Source of the DNA: Sweltsa coloradensis
Taxonomy: Eukaryota; Arthropoda; Insecta; Plecoptera; Chloroperlidae
Direction of reading: 5' to 3'
Assembly: GCA_024449915.1 (NCBI GenBank)
Contig: JAMZAV010000808.1
Location: 62,001 to 126,000, forward strand
DNA: 64,000 nucleotides
Shown here: one piece after another, positions 33,422 to 44,627 of the stretch
Layout of the letters: every line of letters begins with the position of its first letter
Position numbering within the stretch: the stretch's first letter is position 1
Notes under the pieces: model-generated
The model's input: the letters and a program-made list of their open reading frames with translations, nothing else
Told to the model about the DNA's origin: nothing
Databases searched by the model: none
Made by a program: the position numbers and the translations under genes

Positions 33422-33660
33422 GGTATTGCATGATTCAATCAAAATGTCCAGTATACACTCATCCCCCGGACCCCCAAGCTCGCATTTTGCGAGTGTCAAT
33501 TTGGTACTTGCGAGTTACATTATTGGTTGTAAGGCTTCCTCAAATATAATTTTCGCGAGATTTAAATTGCGAGCTCGGGTAGTGTTACTTAGTTGTCGCC
33601 TGTTAATCGCGTCCTAAAATAGCGTTTTAGGCCATAAAATATAACGAACCACCAAAAAAA

Positions 33661-33715
33661 ATTTCGCCTTCGGCGAAATTGCCTCCGGCGGCTGGGGCTT
33701 CGCCCTAGACCCCTG
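33661..33715. repeat. Subterminal hairpin cluster of the hAT element
   Basis: ATTTCGCC-TTC-GGCGAAAT (33661-33679) is a perfect 8-bp stem with a TTC loop, followed by GGGC-TTC-GCCC. Such serial palindromes near one end fit transposase-binding or merely structural subterminal repeats. Confidence 0.6.
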
Positions 33716-33788
33716 CTTTACTACGCGACCTCATACGGGCCCTATTACATGCCAGCATCCCGAGCCTTTTCGACCCAGTCCGCGCCTG

Positions 33789-33985
33789 TCTCACGTCACG
33801 GTCGACATCGTCTTTGTCATCGTTCGTTTTATCACTGTCATCGTCGTCAGGGAGGTCGTCAAGTGAAAGGGGAGATGACCCCGACGACGATTGCCAAAGC
33901 TCGCTTCTAGTTGCGGAGAGTAATATTCCCTCATTTTACTAGCTGATGTTTGCGAGGTGGACATTTTCTCTGAGTCGCCTTTTAA
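33789..33985 (-). mobile_element. RepA host of the hAT element, right part
   Basis: TCTCACGTCACGGTCG onward, ending near CTGAGTCGCCTTTTAAA. Confidence 0.85.
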
Positions 33986-33997
33986 ATCACCGAAGAA

Positions 33998-34157
33998 CGA
34001 CGACGTGAGATACAGAAGCGTTTCAACCGGTAAGGTCATATTGTGCCGCTTATGATATGCAGATTAATAAACTGGATTGCTTTTGTGTGTGCAGATTATA
34101 ATTATTGTTTTTTAGATGATAGCAAAAGGAAAATTCTTTATTTGAATTAAAAACTAG
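33998..34157 (-). mobile_element. RepB copy
   Basis: CGACGACGTGAGATACAG, core, shortened body. Confidence 0.72.
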
Positions 34158-34527
34158 CTGTTTTAGTTTATTGACATTAAAAGCACGTGAACCGTCATGT
34201 CATCTCTAGCATACGGGGATGGGGAGAAAATTCCCCGGCCGTCAGAAACCGGCCACGAGTAGGGGTAGAAGCGGTGTGGTTCTCACGTCGTGGCCGTCAT
34301 CGTCTTTGTCATCGTTTGTGCTGTCAATTTGTCGTCGTCGTTGGGGAGGTCGTCAAGGGATGGGGAAGGGTTCCCCAACGACGACTGCCAGTGCTCGCCT
34401 CTAGTTTCGAGGAGTAAAAACTTCCCTTCTTACTAGCTGATGTTTGCGAGAAGGTCTTGCTGTCTTGAACCGCTTTTCACGATTATCAGAACCATTCTCT
34501 AAGCCAATTCTTCCCCGGGCCCAGACT
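34158..34527 (-). mobile_element. RepA copy with doubly compensated hairpin
   Basis: Arms GTCGTCGTTGGGGA (34334-34347) and TCCCCAACGACGAC (34372-34385): two base pairs changed on both sides relative to canonical. Confidence 0.85.
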
Positions 34528-35454
34528 GCGACAATTTCTTTGAGTTGTATACATGATTTGCATAGGAGAGCAATAGAGCGCAATATTATTCACAGAAGAA
34601 GACGCTCAAACATGTTATTATAAAAGAGCTACAGACTACTGAGAAAAAAAAACAAACTATTAAACAAATATGCTTGTATGTGGAATTCTGTTTGTGTTCC
34701 GACATCCTAGTATTGATTTAACCGTAAATAAAACACCCATCCTATTTGTGAACGTTTGTATATACTGCCTTAGTAAACCTCCCCACTTTGTATAAGCTGT
34801 ATAAGCCGTTCTACATAGGATATAAACCTACCCGAGAGCTATTAGTTGAAAAACACGAAGATCATTTTAATGCCAGTGAATTATTCCGCCGAGTGGCCTA
34901 CATAGGAAGACTTATGAACACAAGACGCTACGTTAGATGTAGTATCACGTGTACCAACATTGAGGTGATCACTTGGACGTGACTCATGGCTACCACCATA
35001 AACACGAATGTGTGATTGATCATTACGCCTGTTGATATTAATCGAAATTTTTCGTGACGATTATGATGATTGATGACGAAATGATTAAGTATTAGGTTGG
35101 GTAAAATTTTTTAAAGCTTAGAAATCGTGGTCTATATTATTTTGATCTCCTCTTAGCGTGCTTGTTGATAAGGTAAAACGCGTTTTAAATGTTTGTTTTG
35201 GAGTTAAATATAATTTATAAGTATTAAAGAATGGCGAATAACCCTTTCAATACCAAATTAAATTTGTCTTAATTAGGTTAATTGTAATAAACCAATTAAA
35301 ATTCCGATTTTTCAATTTTCGCAATTTTCGGATTTTAAATAACACTTTCACTTTTGGTTAAAATTTAAATTTTAAGAGCATTCCTAAAACTAGATTTTTT
35401 TTAGATATTTTTGATTATCTCAAATAACAGAAATACTGGAAATTTATTACTTTT
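34528..35454. other. Unassigned A/T-rich sequence
   Basis: No recognised gene; a 64-codon + frame (34788-34982) has no signature. Confidence 0.45.
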
Positions 35455-35834
35455 TTGTTGTTTATTTGGATTAAGGACGCGTCAACCGTTAGGTCATAAT
35501 GCACCACTCTAACCTAGGGTGGGGGGGGAGAGGAGGGGCCCATGCTGGTCATAACCAGTCACGATTAAGGGGTGGAAGGAGGGTTTCTCACGTCGCGGTA
35601 GTCATCGTCTAAGTCATCGTTCGTTGTGTCATTGCCATCGTCGTCGGAGAGATCGTCAAGGGAAGGAGGTAGTGTCCCCGACGTCGATTGCCAGAGCTCG
35701 CCTCTAGTTTCGGGGAGTAATATACTCCCCTCTTACTAGCTGATGTTTGCCAGGTGGACTTTTTCTCTTGAATCGCCTTGTACGATTAGCAGAGCCATGC
35801 TCTGGGCCAATTCTACCCCGGGCCCAGACGGGGA
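35455..35834 (-). mobile_element. RepA copy, full length
   Basis: GTTTATTTGG to GGGCCCAGACGGGG. Confidence 0.87.
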
Positions 35835-35907
35835 ATGATATCAATAATCATGTGGCGTTGTCCAACTCCATATCACACGTCGCCTCAATAATCATTCCAC
35901 AACAACG

Positions 35908-36060
35908 ATACGTCGTGAGAATCTAGGACGCTCCAACCTGGTAGATCGATTGCGCCACCTGTGATATTGTAAGTTTAAAGATTAGCTTGTTGTTCGTTTG
36001 TTTTTATATAGTTTTCCAAGTTTATCAAATAAACTAAGTTGGTGAAAATTCGCTTTTGAG
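35908..36060 (-). mobile_element. RepB copy, short
   Basis: ACGTCGTGAGAATCTAGG and diverged core. Confidence 0.65.
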
Positions 36061-36067
36061 TCATTGG

Positions 36068-36467
36068 TAAGTAATAATGCGCCACTCTAGCCTAGCTCGA
36101 AGATATGGGGAGGAAAGTCCCATGCTGGTCAGACCGTGGACTTAGAATAGTAACTGGGTCAGACCAAGCCACTGGTAAGGGGAGGAAGGGGAGGTTTTTA
36201 ACTTCTCACGTCGCGGTCGTCATCATCGTCTTTGTCATCGTCCGTGTTGTCATGGTCTTCGTCGTTGTCGTCGGGGAGGTCGTCAAGGGAAAGGGGAAGA
36301 GTTCCCCGACGACGAACGCCAGAGCTCGCCTCTAGTTTCGGGAAGTAATATACCCCCCTATACTGACCATGACCAGCTGATGTTTGTGTGATGGACTTTT
36401 TCACTTGAATCGACTTAAACGATTAGCAGAGCTGTGCTCTGGACCAAATTCTACCCCAGGCCCAGAT
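36068..36467 (-). mobile_element. RepA copy, diverged
   Basis: Starts at the ATGCGCCACTCTAGCC block; small insertion after CAGACC; ends CCCAGGCCCAGA. Confidence 0.78.
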
Positions 36468-37082
36468 TTCTCCATAAAAACTATAGGGCCTACTTCAATG
36501 TAAGTATATATCACGTCAGTTATATTTTAGCATGAATTTAAAACGAATTCCTAAATGTTCCTGCTCGGAAAGTTTTCCGGTCTTGGGAGAGAAAAGTAAA
36601 AGATTAAGTTCTTTTCCCGACTCCTTTTGTCCGATATTCCCCACCTTCGTTCGCCAGGGGTTCAATTCCGCTATTGGTGTTGATCGGGGTCCCCTCTGCT
36701 GAATCTAAACCATACTAAATCAGCCCCTTATCTCGACTCAGCGCTCGCGGCGAGTAACAATCCTATGAACAATCAACTCTATATGCTTTTGTTTTTGACG
36801 CAAAGTCGTTTGTGACGTCATTGCTAAACTTTATCCATTCCATTCGACTCGGAATAATATGATCTCTCTCTCTCTCTCTCTTTCGATTTACAATCGATTT
36901 ACTAAGTATGAATCTTGTTGTAATTTTGTGATGAGAATGTAATGCCATTGTTATCCGGACTTTAAGTATTAATTATTGTTATTATTATTAATATACAAGT
37001 TACCTCCGATGGAACGTGCACACCGACATTGTGCGGGCCAAGGCGGTGCTTTTGCTTGGTTTCGCAGCCCGCAACTTTTTTG
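36468..37082. other. Unassigned, with (CT)n at 36859-36882
   Basis: Only a CT dinucleotide run is notable. Confidence 0.5.
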
Positions 37083-37411
37083 TTGTTTGTTTATTTGGAT
37101 TAAGAACGCGTCAACCTTTAGGTTATAATGCACCACTCTATTCTAGTGGATATGGGGAGGAGGGGCCTAGTGGTCGTCATCGTCTTTGTCATTGTTTGTT
37201 GTGTCATTGTCATCGTCGCCGGGGGGTCGTCAAGGGAAGGGGGCAAGGTCCTCGACGACGATTGCCAGAGCTCGCCTCTATTTTCGGGGAGTAAAATACT
37301 ACCCTTCATACTAGCTGATGTTAGCGAGGTGGACTTTTTCGCTTGAATCACCTTGTACGATTATAGCAGAGCCATGCTCTGGGTCAATTCTACCCCGGGC
37401 CCAGACCGGGT
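37083..37411 (-). mobile_element. RepA copy with deletion
   Basis: The CAGAACCAGCC block is deleted; ends intact. Confidence 0.82.
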
Positions 37412-37439
37412 GGATTGGAATAAAAGTATGCACCGACTT

Positions 37440-37531
37440 GTAATAAAAGTATGCCCCGACTGGGGATCGAACCCAGAACCTCTGGCTTAACGCGCCATAG
37501 CTCTACCAATTGAGCTACCAAGACATAAGAC
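37440..37531 (-). mobile_element. tRNA-like SINE head (Lys-type look)
   Basis: Minus strand reads TAGCTCAATTGGTAGAGC (D arm/A box), then GGGTTCGATCCCC (B box). The 5' acceptor strand does not pair with the 3' TCGGGGCA, so it is not a working tRNA gene. A duplicated tail motif AATAAAAGTATGC(A/C)CCGACT sits at 37422-37460. Confidence 0.6.
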
Positions 37532-38271
37532 ATACCTTCATTTCCAAACTCTAATTACAATTGCTCTCATTGACTAATATTTAATATAATAAACATACAG
37601 CAACCCTAGTAGAGAATATTATATGGTAGAGTTAATACGGGATTCGTTACTCATCTAGCCCCCTTCCCCACGCCTTGCATCTATCCCTTCTTTATTTTCT
37701 CTGCGTCTTACTCCCTGCCCCCCTCCCTCGTGTCAAGGAAGACTGATCGGTCCCTAGGGAAACAGTTCGGTTGACTCAACCCCAATGGCTGTTTATCCTT
37801 TACATTGAAAGATAAAAGGTTGTGGTCGGTGAACGGAAGATCGGTCCATTCTGGATTAAACAGATTACTGGACGCAGTAGAGAAAAACTTTGCCAGGCTT
37901 GTCGTCTGCGTTTCGAAGACAAAAACAAACCAGACGCGTGTGCAACACGAGATGTGAATTAGCGTACTCCTGAACATACGTCCGCACGTTCTGAATCACG
38001 GAAGACATTCAGAATAATTTCACTCTTACACTGATTCTTTAATTTTGATTTGAAACTAAACAAACAAATATATTTAATTCTTAAGAGTAGGCGCGCATTC
38101 AAATTTCTCAGACATATATTTTAAGTCGCATCTATTTGTGATTTTATATAATTGTGTAAAAATTAATTATGAAGGCATTTATCATAGCGCTTCTCCATTA
38201 ATTGATTATTGAAAATAAACGAACATTAAATTAAATTTTCTAGAATTTAGAATAATTGAGAAGAGCCTCTG
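37532..38271. other. Unassigned sequence
   Basis: A minus-strand 89-codon frame (37708-37977) lacks a recognisable domain. Confidence 0.45.
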
Positions 38272-38962
38272 CGACGACGACGTAAGAAACTAGGGCGCTT
38301 CAACCGGTTAGGTCATATTGCGCCGCCTGCGATATTGAAAATTGAGATGAGTTAAGGGGGTATTTGATGATTATATTGTGTTATAAGTGTATATAAGTAT
38401 ATATAATATATATAATATGATATTATAATATAATATAAGAATATATGTGTATATAATATATAAGAAAATAAAATTATGATAATGATGATGATAGTAATAG
38501 TTAAACAAAAGTTATTTTTGTGAATAGAAATAAATAAATAAAATAAATGTGTATTAAATTACTTGATGATGAGAAATTCAGAAAGTTTGTCGCCGTTATT
38601 ATATGAAAGAAGTTCTTTATATGGTTGGAGAGATCAACATTGCGTGAGCAAGGCATCATATTTGGTACATTCTGTAGCATATGATGTACGATTAAATGTA
38701 CATCACATGTGTCATATCTGAAATTACTTTGTCTCTGGTAAAGAGTTATCCGTGTATGTTTTAACTTCGTTAGTGTACTACTATACGAATTAGACAATAC
38801 CACCTTCTCTCTACTGAGAGTCGAGACGTAGGTGGACGAAATTTTGTTAGTCATGTGGGCATCACACTATGCAATTTGTTATTTTGCAACAATCCAAGAT
38901 GCTTGTCGCAAAATCCAACAATCGTTTGCTTTAAACATCTGGAACTATTGAAAATTATAACC
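38272..38962 (-). mobile_element. RepB, longest copy (unit 1 of a tandem duplication)
   Basis: CGACGACGACGTAAGAAACT to AACATCTGGAACTATTG...AACCC, 691 bp. Distal landmarks: GAGAGATCAACATTGCGTGAG, GGTACATTCTG, CATCACACTATGCAATTTG. No protein-coding frame. Confidence 0.82.
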
Positions 38963-39638
38963 CCGACGACGTGAGAAATAGGGCGCTTCAACCGGTTAGG
39001 TCAATATTGCGCCGCCTGTCGATTTTGAAAATTGAGATGATTAATGGGTATTTGATGATATATTGTGTTATAATGTATATAAGTATAAAATATATAAATA
39101 ATATATAATATATAATAAAAGAATATAGTGTATATAATATATAAGACAATAAAATTATAATAATGATGATGATAGTAATAGTTAAACAAAAGTTATTTAT
39201 GTGATAGAAATAAATAAATAAAATAAATGTGTATTAAATTACTTGAGATGAGAAATTCAGAAAGTTTGTCGCCGTTATTATATGATAGAAGTTCTTCATA
39301 TGATTGGGAGAGATCAAATTGCGTGCGCAAGGCTTCATATTTGGTACATTCTGCTAGTATGATGTACGATTAAAGGTACATCACTTGTGTCATATCTGGA
39401 AATTACCTTGTCTCTGGTAAAGAGTTATCCATGAGTTACACGAGTGTGACTTATTCGAATTCTGGACAATACCACCTCTTCTCTAAGTGAGAGTCGATAC
39501 GTAGGAGGACGAATTTTATAGTCAGTGTGGGCATCACACTATGCAATTTGTTATTTTGCAACACATCCCAAGATGCCTCTTGCAAATCCAACAATCGTTT
39601 GCTCTTAACATCTGGAACTTTAAAAAAATTTATAACCC
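38963..39638 (-). mobile_element. RepB, unit 2 of the tandem duplication
   Basis: Same content with many single-base deletions; anchors GTAAG 38282, GTGAG 38971, GTGAG 39647 give periods of 689 and 676. Confidence 0.82.
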
Positions 39639-39705
39639 ACGACGACGTGAGAAACTAGGGCGCTTCAACCAGTTAGGTCATATTGCGCCGCTTGTTTTTT
39701 ATTTA
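39639..39705 (-). mobile_element. RepB, start of unit 3
   Basis: GACGACGTGAGAAACTAGGG and core, cut by RepA. Confidence 0.78.
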
Positions 39706-40355
39706 GGATGCGTCAAACGTTAGGTCAAAATGCACCACTCTAGCCTAAGTTTTTTATTTTTTTCTATTTGGAATAAGGACGCTTCAACCGTTAGGTCATA
39801 GCTCACAATGCACCACTCTAGCCTATAGGGGATGGGGAGGAGGGGTCCATGCTGGTCAGAACCAGCCACGGGTAAGGGGAGGAAGGGGGAGGGTTTCTTA
39901 CGTCGCGGTCGTCATAGTCTTTGTCATCGTTCGTTGTGTCATAGTCATCGTCGTCGGGGAGGTTGTCAAGGGTTCATTTGGATTAGGGAGGCGTCAACCG
40001 TTAGGTCATAATGCACCACTCTATCCAAGGTGATATGTTTTTTTTTGTTTATTTGGATTAAGGACGCGTCAACCGTTAGGTCATAATGCACCACTCTAAC
40101 CTAAGTTTTTTTTGTTCTATTTGGCAATAGCGCTTCACGTTGGTATAGTTCAAATGCACCCTCTAGCCGATGGGGAGAGGGGTCATGCGGTCAGAACCCA
40201 CGGGTAAGGGGAGGAAGGGGAGGGTTTTACGTCGCGGTCGTCATCTCTTGTCATCGTTCGTTGTGTCATAGTTCGTCGTCGGGAGGTTGTCAGTTCATTG
40301 ATTAGGGAGGCGTCAACCGTTAGGTCATAATGCACCACTCTATCCAAGTGATATG
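39706..40355 (-). mobile_element. Tandemly duplicated group of RepA pieces
   Basis: The group 39706-40061 (three partial RepA copies) is repeated at 40062-40385 with a period of about 330-356 bp. The second unit is shortened by scattered deletions. Confidence 0.75.
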
Positions 40356-40740
40356 GTTTTTTTTGGTTATTTGGATTAAGGACGCTTCAACCGTTAGGTC
40401 AATAAATGCACCACTCTAGCCTAAGGGGGGGGGGGGAGGAGGGGCCCCATGCTGGTCAGAACCCAGCCACGGGTAAGGGGAGGAAGGGGGGTTTTCTCAC
40501 GTCGCGGTCGTCATCGTCTTTGTCATCGTTCGTTGTGTCATTGTCATCGTCGCCGGGGGGTTGTCAAGGGAAGGGGCAAGGTCCCCGACGAAGATTGCCA
40601 GAGCTCGCCTCTAGTTTGGGGAGTAAGATATTCCGCTCTTTCTAGCTGATGTTTGCGAGGTGGACTTTTTCTCTTGAATCGCCTTTTACGATTAGCAGAG
40701 CCATGCTCTGGGCCAAATTCTACCCCGGGCTCAGACGGGG
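40356..40740 (-). mobile_element. RepA copy, full length
   Basis: TTTTTTTTGGTTATTTGG to GGGCTCAGACGGGG. Confidence 0.87.
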
Positions 40741-40942
40741 GCAATTGGATCCAGATTGAAATCAACGTCGCGGCACTGGGAAGCTTCCTTAGCAGCCCGG
40801 TCAGCGTGTTCAATTCCCTCTATGCCCAGGTGTCCAGGTATCCATAAAAACTTAGTGATAGAACCTTTAGATTAAAAAAATATATAGATTTGGATGTCTT
40901 GTTGTATGACTTGAATGTATGAATTTTATAGCATGAAGTGAT

Positions 40943-41322
40943 TTTTTTTTGTTTATTTGGGTTAAGGACGCGTCAACCGTTAGGTCATAATGCACCACTC
41001 CAGTCTAAGTGGGGGGAGGGGGGGGGGCCCATGCTGGTCAGAACCAGCCACGGGTAAGGGGAGGAAGGGGGGTTTCTCACGTCGCGGTCGTCATCGTCTT
41101 TTGTCATCGTTCGTTGTGTCATTGTCATCGTCGCCGGGGGGTCGTCAAGGGAAGGGGGCAAGGTCCCCGACGACGATTGCCAGAGCTCGCCTCTAGTTTC
41201 GGGGAGTAAGATACTCTGCTCGTACCAGCTGATGTTTGCGAGGTGGACTTTTTCTCTTGAATCGCCTTTTACGATTAGCAGAGCCATGCTCTGGGCTAAT
41301 TCTACCCCGGGCCCAGACGGGG
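40943..41322 (-). mobile_element. RepA copy, full length
   Basis: T-run, GTTTATTTGGGTTAAGG to GGGCCCAGACGGGG. Confidence 0.88.
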
Positions 41323-41689
41323 GCTCAAACTATCTGAACATAAAAGGTATTCTCCACAATGGCATGTAGAATGTATTTAATAGCGTGCATCATGAATGTC
41401 AAAAAGACGAATATATACAAACAAACTATCAATCCATGACTAAAGGTAATTTATTAATTATTTATTCATAATGAACTAAAGAAATGTAGTAAATGGTAAC
41501 AATATATTGACAATCTGACTGTCGTCATCGTTGACGGTGTGATCGCTAGATAGTGCGCTTGTATACTAGATTGTAACGCATCTGATGGCAGAAGAAAGTT
41601 CTTAAAACGTTTTATTTCTTCCATATTTGTATCGTATTAGTAAACCGGATTAACTTAGTTCGAAGTGCTGCCCGAGTAAGGAGATACTA
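41323..41689. other. Unassigned sequence
   Basis: Nothing recognised. Confidence 0.4.
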
Positions 41690-41975
41690 CGACGACTTAA
41701 GAAACTAGGGCGGTTCAACCGGGTAGGTCATACTGTGCCTCTGATATTGTAAGGAAAATGAATTTAAAGGTTATGTGTTTTATATTGTTATGAATAAAGG
41801 GTGCATCACCCGTTAGGTTATACTGCTCCACTCTGGCCCAGGGGATGTGGGGAGGAGAGTCCTAACAAGCCAGGGATAGGGAGAGTAAATTTGGGGAGGT
41901 GGAGTGGGGGGGAACGCCCCGTTCTCACGCGGTCGTCGTCATCATCAGGGTGCATGGTCGTCATGGGGAAGGGGT
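41690..41975 (-). mobile_element. RepB fragment then old RepA
   Basis: CTACGACGACTTAAGAAACT at 41689; RepA-like 41790-41975 with GGTGCATCACCCGTTAGG. Confidence 0.6.
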
Positions 41976-42727
41976 CAAATGAAAAACACACAATTTAATA
42001 TTGACGTTACATGCCAATAACACATTCTATTTAGTACTGTTTTGTTTTAGGAATGTTCTATTATCGTTAATTTGTATAATTAAAATCGTGAAAGTGCGTT
42101 TAAAGATCCCTATATGATTTTGTACTTGTAGCGTTAATCATTATTTTGAAACGTATCAAGACAGGACGTAGAATTAATATGAGGTCTGAAAGGTCCCCCT
42201 CTTAAGAGCCAACGTTCCATATTTTTCACACATCGAACCGCCAAATCGAAAACCGTTCTCGTATTTAATCTTGCACCCTGGCGGCAGCGGAAGTTACGGT
42301 TTAGTGGTTGACCCAGAAAACTCATCATTTGGAAGGATTTGCCTTGAATTCCAATAGTCTGGCTTACCCGACCGACCCCTGCTTGGCGCACGAGGGTGGT
42401 CAATTTCCTGAGCTATTTCGGTATCAACATGTGGATTACGTGTGGGGGACGGACTTTACATTTAAGCCGCGTGTCACCCTTAAACTTGGGTGGAGGTTTA
42501 ACTAAACTAATTGGCGGGGTTTTAACTTCGCCGTGTAGACTTTGCTTTAATTGCACTTCAAAGATGTTGCAAAGTATTTGATTCAAACCACAGTTTTTAT
42601 TTTATAAATAATTTAAACAAGTTGCAAATATGCTTAATTTAAAATAATAAAGTATTTGTCGTTCAATAAATTATACATTATTTATTTCATTAAAAATATA
42701 TAAGCGGAATTTTCATATATTATCTTA
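41976..42727. other. Unassigned sequence
   Basis: Short frames on both strands (42134-42403 minus, 42308-42505 plus) without recognisable domains. Confidence 0.45.
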
Positions 42728-43170
42728 CGTTTTTTTTTTTTGGATTAGAGAAGCGTCAACCGTTAGTTCATAATGCACCACTCTAGCCTAAGGGGGGGGA
42801 GGAGGGGCCCATGCTAGTCAGAACCAGCCACGGGAAAGGGGAGGAATGGGTGAATCTCACGTCGCGGTCGTCATTGTCTTTGTCATCGTTCGTGGTGTCA
42901 TTGTCTTTGTCATCGTCGTCGAGGGGTCGTCAAGGGAAGGGGGCAAGGTCCCCGACGACTAACGATCTTACGGGGTCGGGGAGGTCGTCAATGGGTGGTG
43001 AACATGTCCACGAAGACGGTTGCCAGAGTTCGCCTCTAGTTTCGGGCAGTTAAATACTCACATATGTATCTAAATTTTGATTGCGAGATGGATTTTTTTC
43101 TTTTTACTCGAATTTTACGATTAACATAGCCATGCTCTGGGCCTTATTCTATCCCGGGCCCCGACGGGGG
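42728..43170 (-). mobile_element. RepA copy with duplicated hairpin loop region
   Basis: After CCCCGACGACT an extra GTCGGGGAGGTCGTCAATGGG segment is present before the GTTGCCAGAG block; ends GGGCCCCGACGGGG. Confidence 0.78.
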
Positions 43171-43547
43171 GGGGGGGGGGTCACCTTTCATGTTATCATG
43201 GTCGTGGGCTACAATTAGTTGTTGTGCTCTTCAGACTCGTTGTAAACGTAATTGTATAATTAAATTGCAAGTGTTTTAATTCCAATTCTTAAAATAATTG
43301 CGGCTTGAATCTTGTCAAAGCTGCTTAAGCTTGACTAAAATTCAAATCCTATTTCCCTTGATCATTTATAACTGCTGAGATTATCCTAGGATAAACGGAA
43401 GTGTGAGTTTGCGTTTTAAGGCTTAGAGCTACTCATTTATTCGGGTGGCCGCCCGATGCAGGTGCTTTGAAAGTTAAGCTTTTGATGAAGTGCTTTGGAA
43501 AAATATCTACCTACAAAGTATAAAGTGAAACAAACGAAGGAGAAAGT
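43171..43547. other. Unassigned sequence
   Basis: Nothing recognised. Confidence 0.4.
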
Positions 43548-43557
43548 TTTTTGGTTT

Positions 43558-44627
43558 ATTTGGACTAAGGACGCGTCAACCGTTAGGTCACAATGCACCA
43601 CTCTAGCCTAAGGGATATGGGGAGGAGGGGCCCATGCTAGTCAGAACCAGCAACGGGTAAGGGAAGGAAGGGGGGTTTCTCACGTCGCGGTCGTCATCGT
43701 CTTTGTCATCGTTCGTTGTGTCATTGTCATCGTCGTCGGGGAGGTCGTCAAGGGAAGGGGGAGGTGTTCCCGACGACGATTGCCAGAGCTCGCCTCTAGT
43801 TTCGGGGAGTAATATAATCCCCTTTTACTAGCTGATGTGTGCGAGGTGGACTTCTCTTGAATCGCCTTTTACCATGACTAATCTTTGCTTTTACGATTAG
43901 CAGAGCCCTTCTGGGCCAAATTCTACACCAGATTATAAGGTAATTTGGATTAAGGGCGCTTCAACCGTAAGTTAATAATGCGCCACTCTAGCCTACGGGA
44001 CGTGGGGGAGAAAAGCCCACTTTTAATTTTATTTGGATTACGGGCGCGTCGTGGTCGTGGTTTGTATGAATGAAAAAAATCCTCTAATTACCAGCTGATG
44101 TTTTCGATATGGACGTAGTCTTTTCATACTCTCCTTGTACGATTAACAGTTATTCTATGGGCCAAATTATACCCCGGTCACAAACAGGTACGAGAATTAG
44201 TAAGTAGACTAAATACGAATTAACTTTTTCTATGCATTTGGTGGAGGTGCCGGGTAGCAGGCTAGTCCACGGCCGGCCCAAGTAAATAATACTCCCCTTT
44301 AGACACAAGCCGATGTGAGACATGGAATTCTCCTCTTTCCTCGCCTTCTACGATTGACAGAGCAATACACTCCCCCAATTCTACCCCGTCCCCACACGGG
44401 GGAGAAAATGATGAAGATAATAGTCAAAGTGAAAACGATAATTAATTATTTTAGTGAAAAATTAAATATTTTGTATGTGAATTAAATTTGTTTAAACAAA
44501 TAACTATGAATGAAAAATTTAAAAGTTTATCTCAGCTTGTCAGCTCAGCTCTATACATATGTTTGGGAGAGATCATGTGCGTGGTCACGGTATCATATTT
44601 GGTACGATCAGTTAATAGTTATTTGGA
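43558..44627. repeat. Segmental tandem duplication, unit 1 (about 1070 bp)
   Basis: Contains a RepA copy (43548-43930), a second partial RepA, a GGTGGAGGTGCCGGGTAGCAG segment and a RepB-like tail. Repeated in order at 44628-45715; anchor GATTATAAGG at 43931 and 45001. Confidence 0.88.

Larger units (their letters stand above)
32531..33788. mobile_element. hAT-like non-autonomous DNA transposon with nested RepA
   Basis: Perfect 13-bp terminal inverted repeats CAGGCGCGGACTG (32531-32543) and CAGTCCGCGCCTG (33776-33788). They are flanked by a perfect 8-bp duplication TCTCACGT (32523-32530 and 33789-33796). CAG-starting ends plus an 8-bp TSD are hallmarks of hAT. The insertion splits a RepA copy. 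No transposase is visible. GC-rich TTC-loop hairpins lie near the right end, and a RepA copy sits at 33030-33421. Confidence 0.9.

Noticed and set aside
37440..37531. Functional tRNA gene
   Set aside because: The acceptor strands do not pair and the anticodon loop lacks T33; better read as a SINE head.
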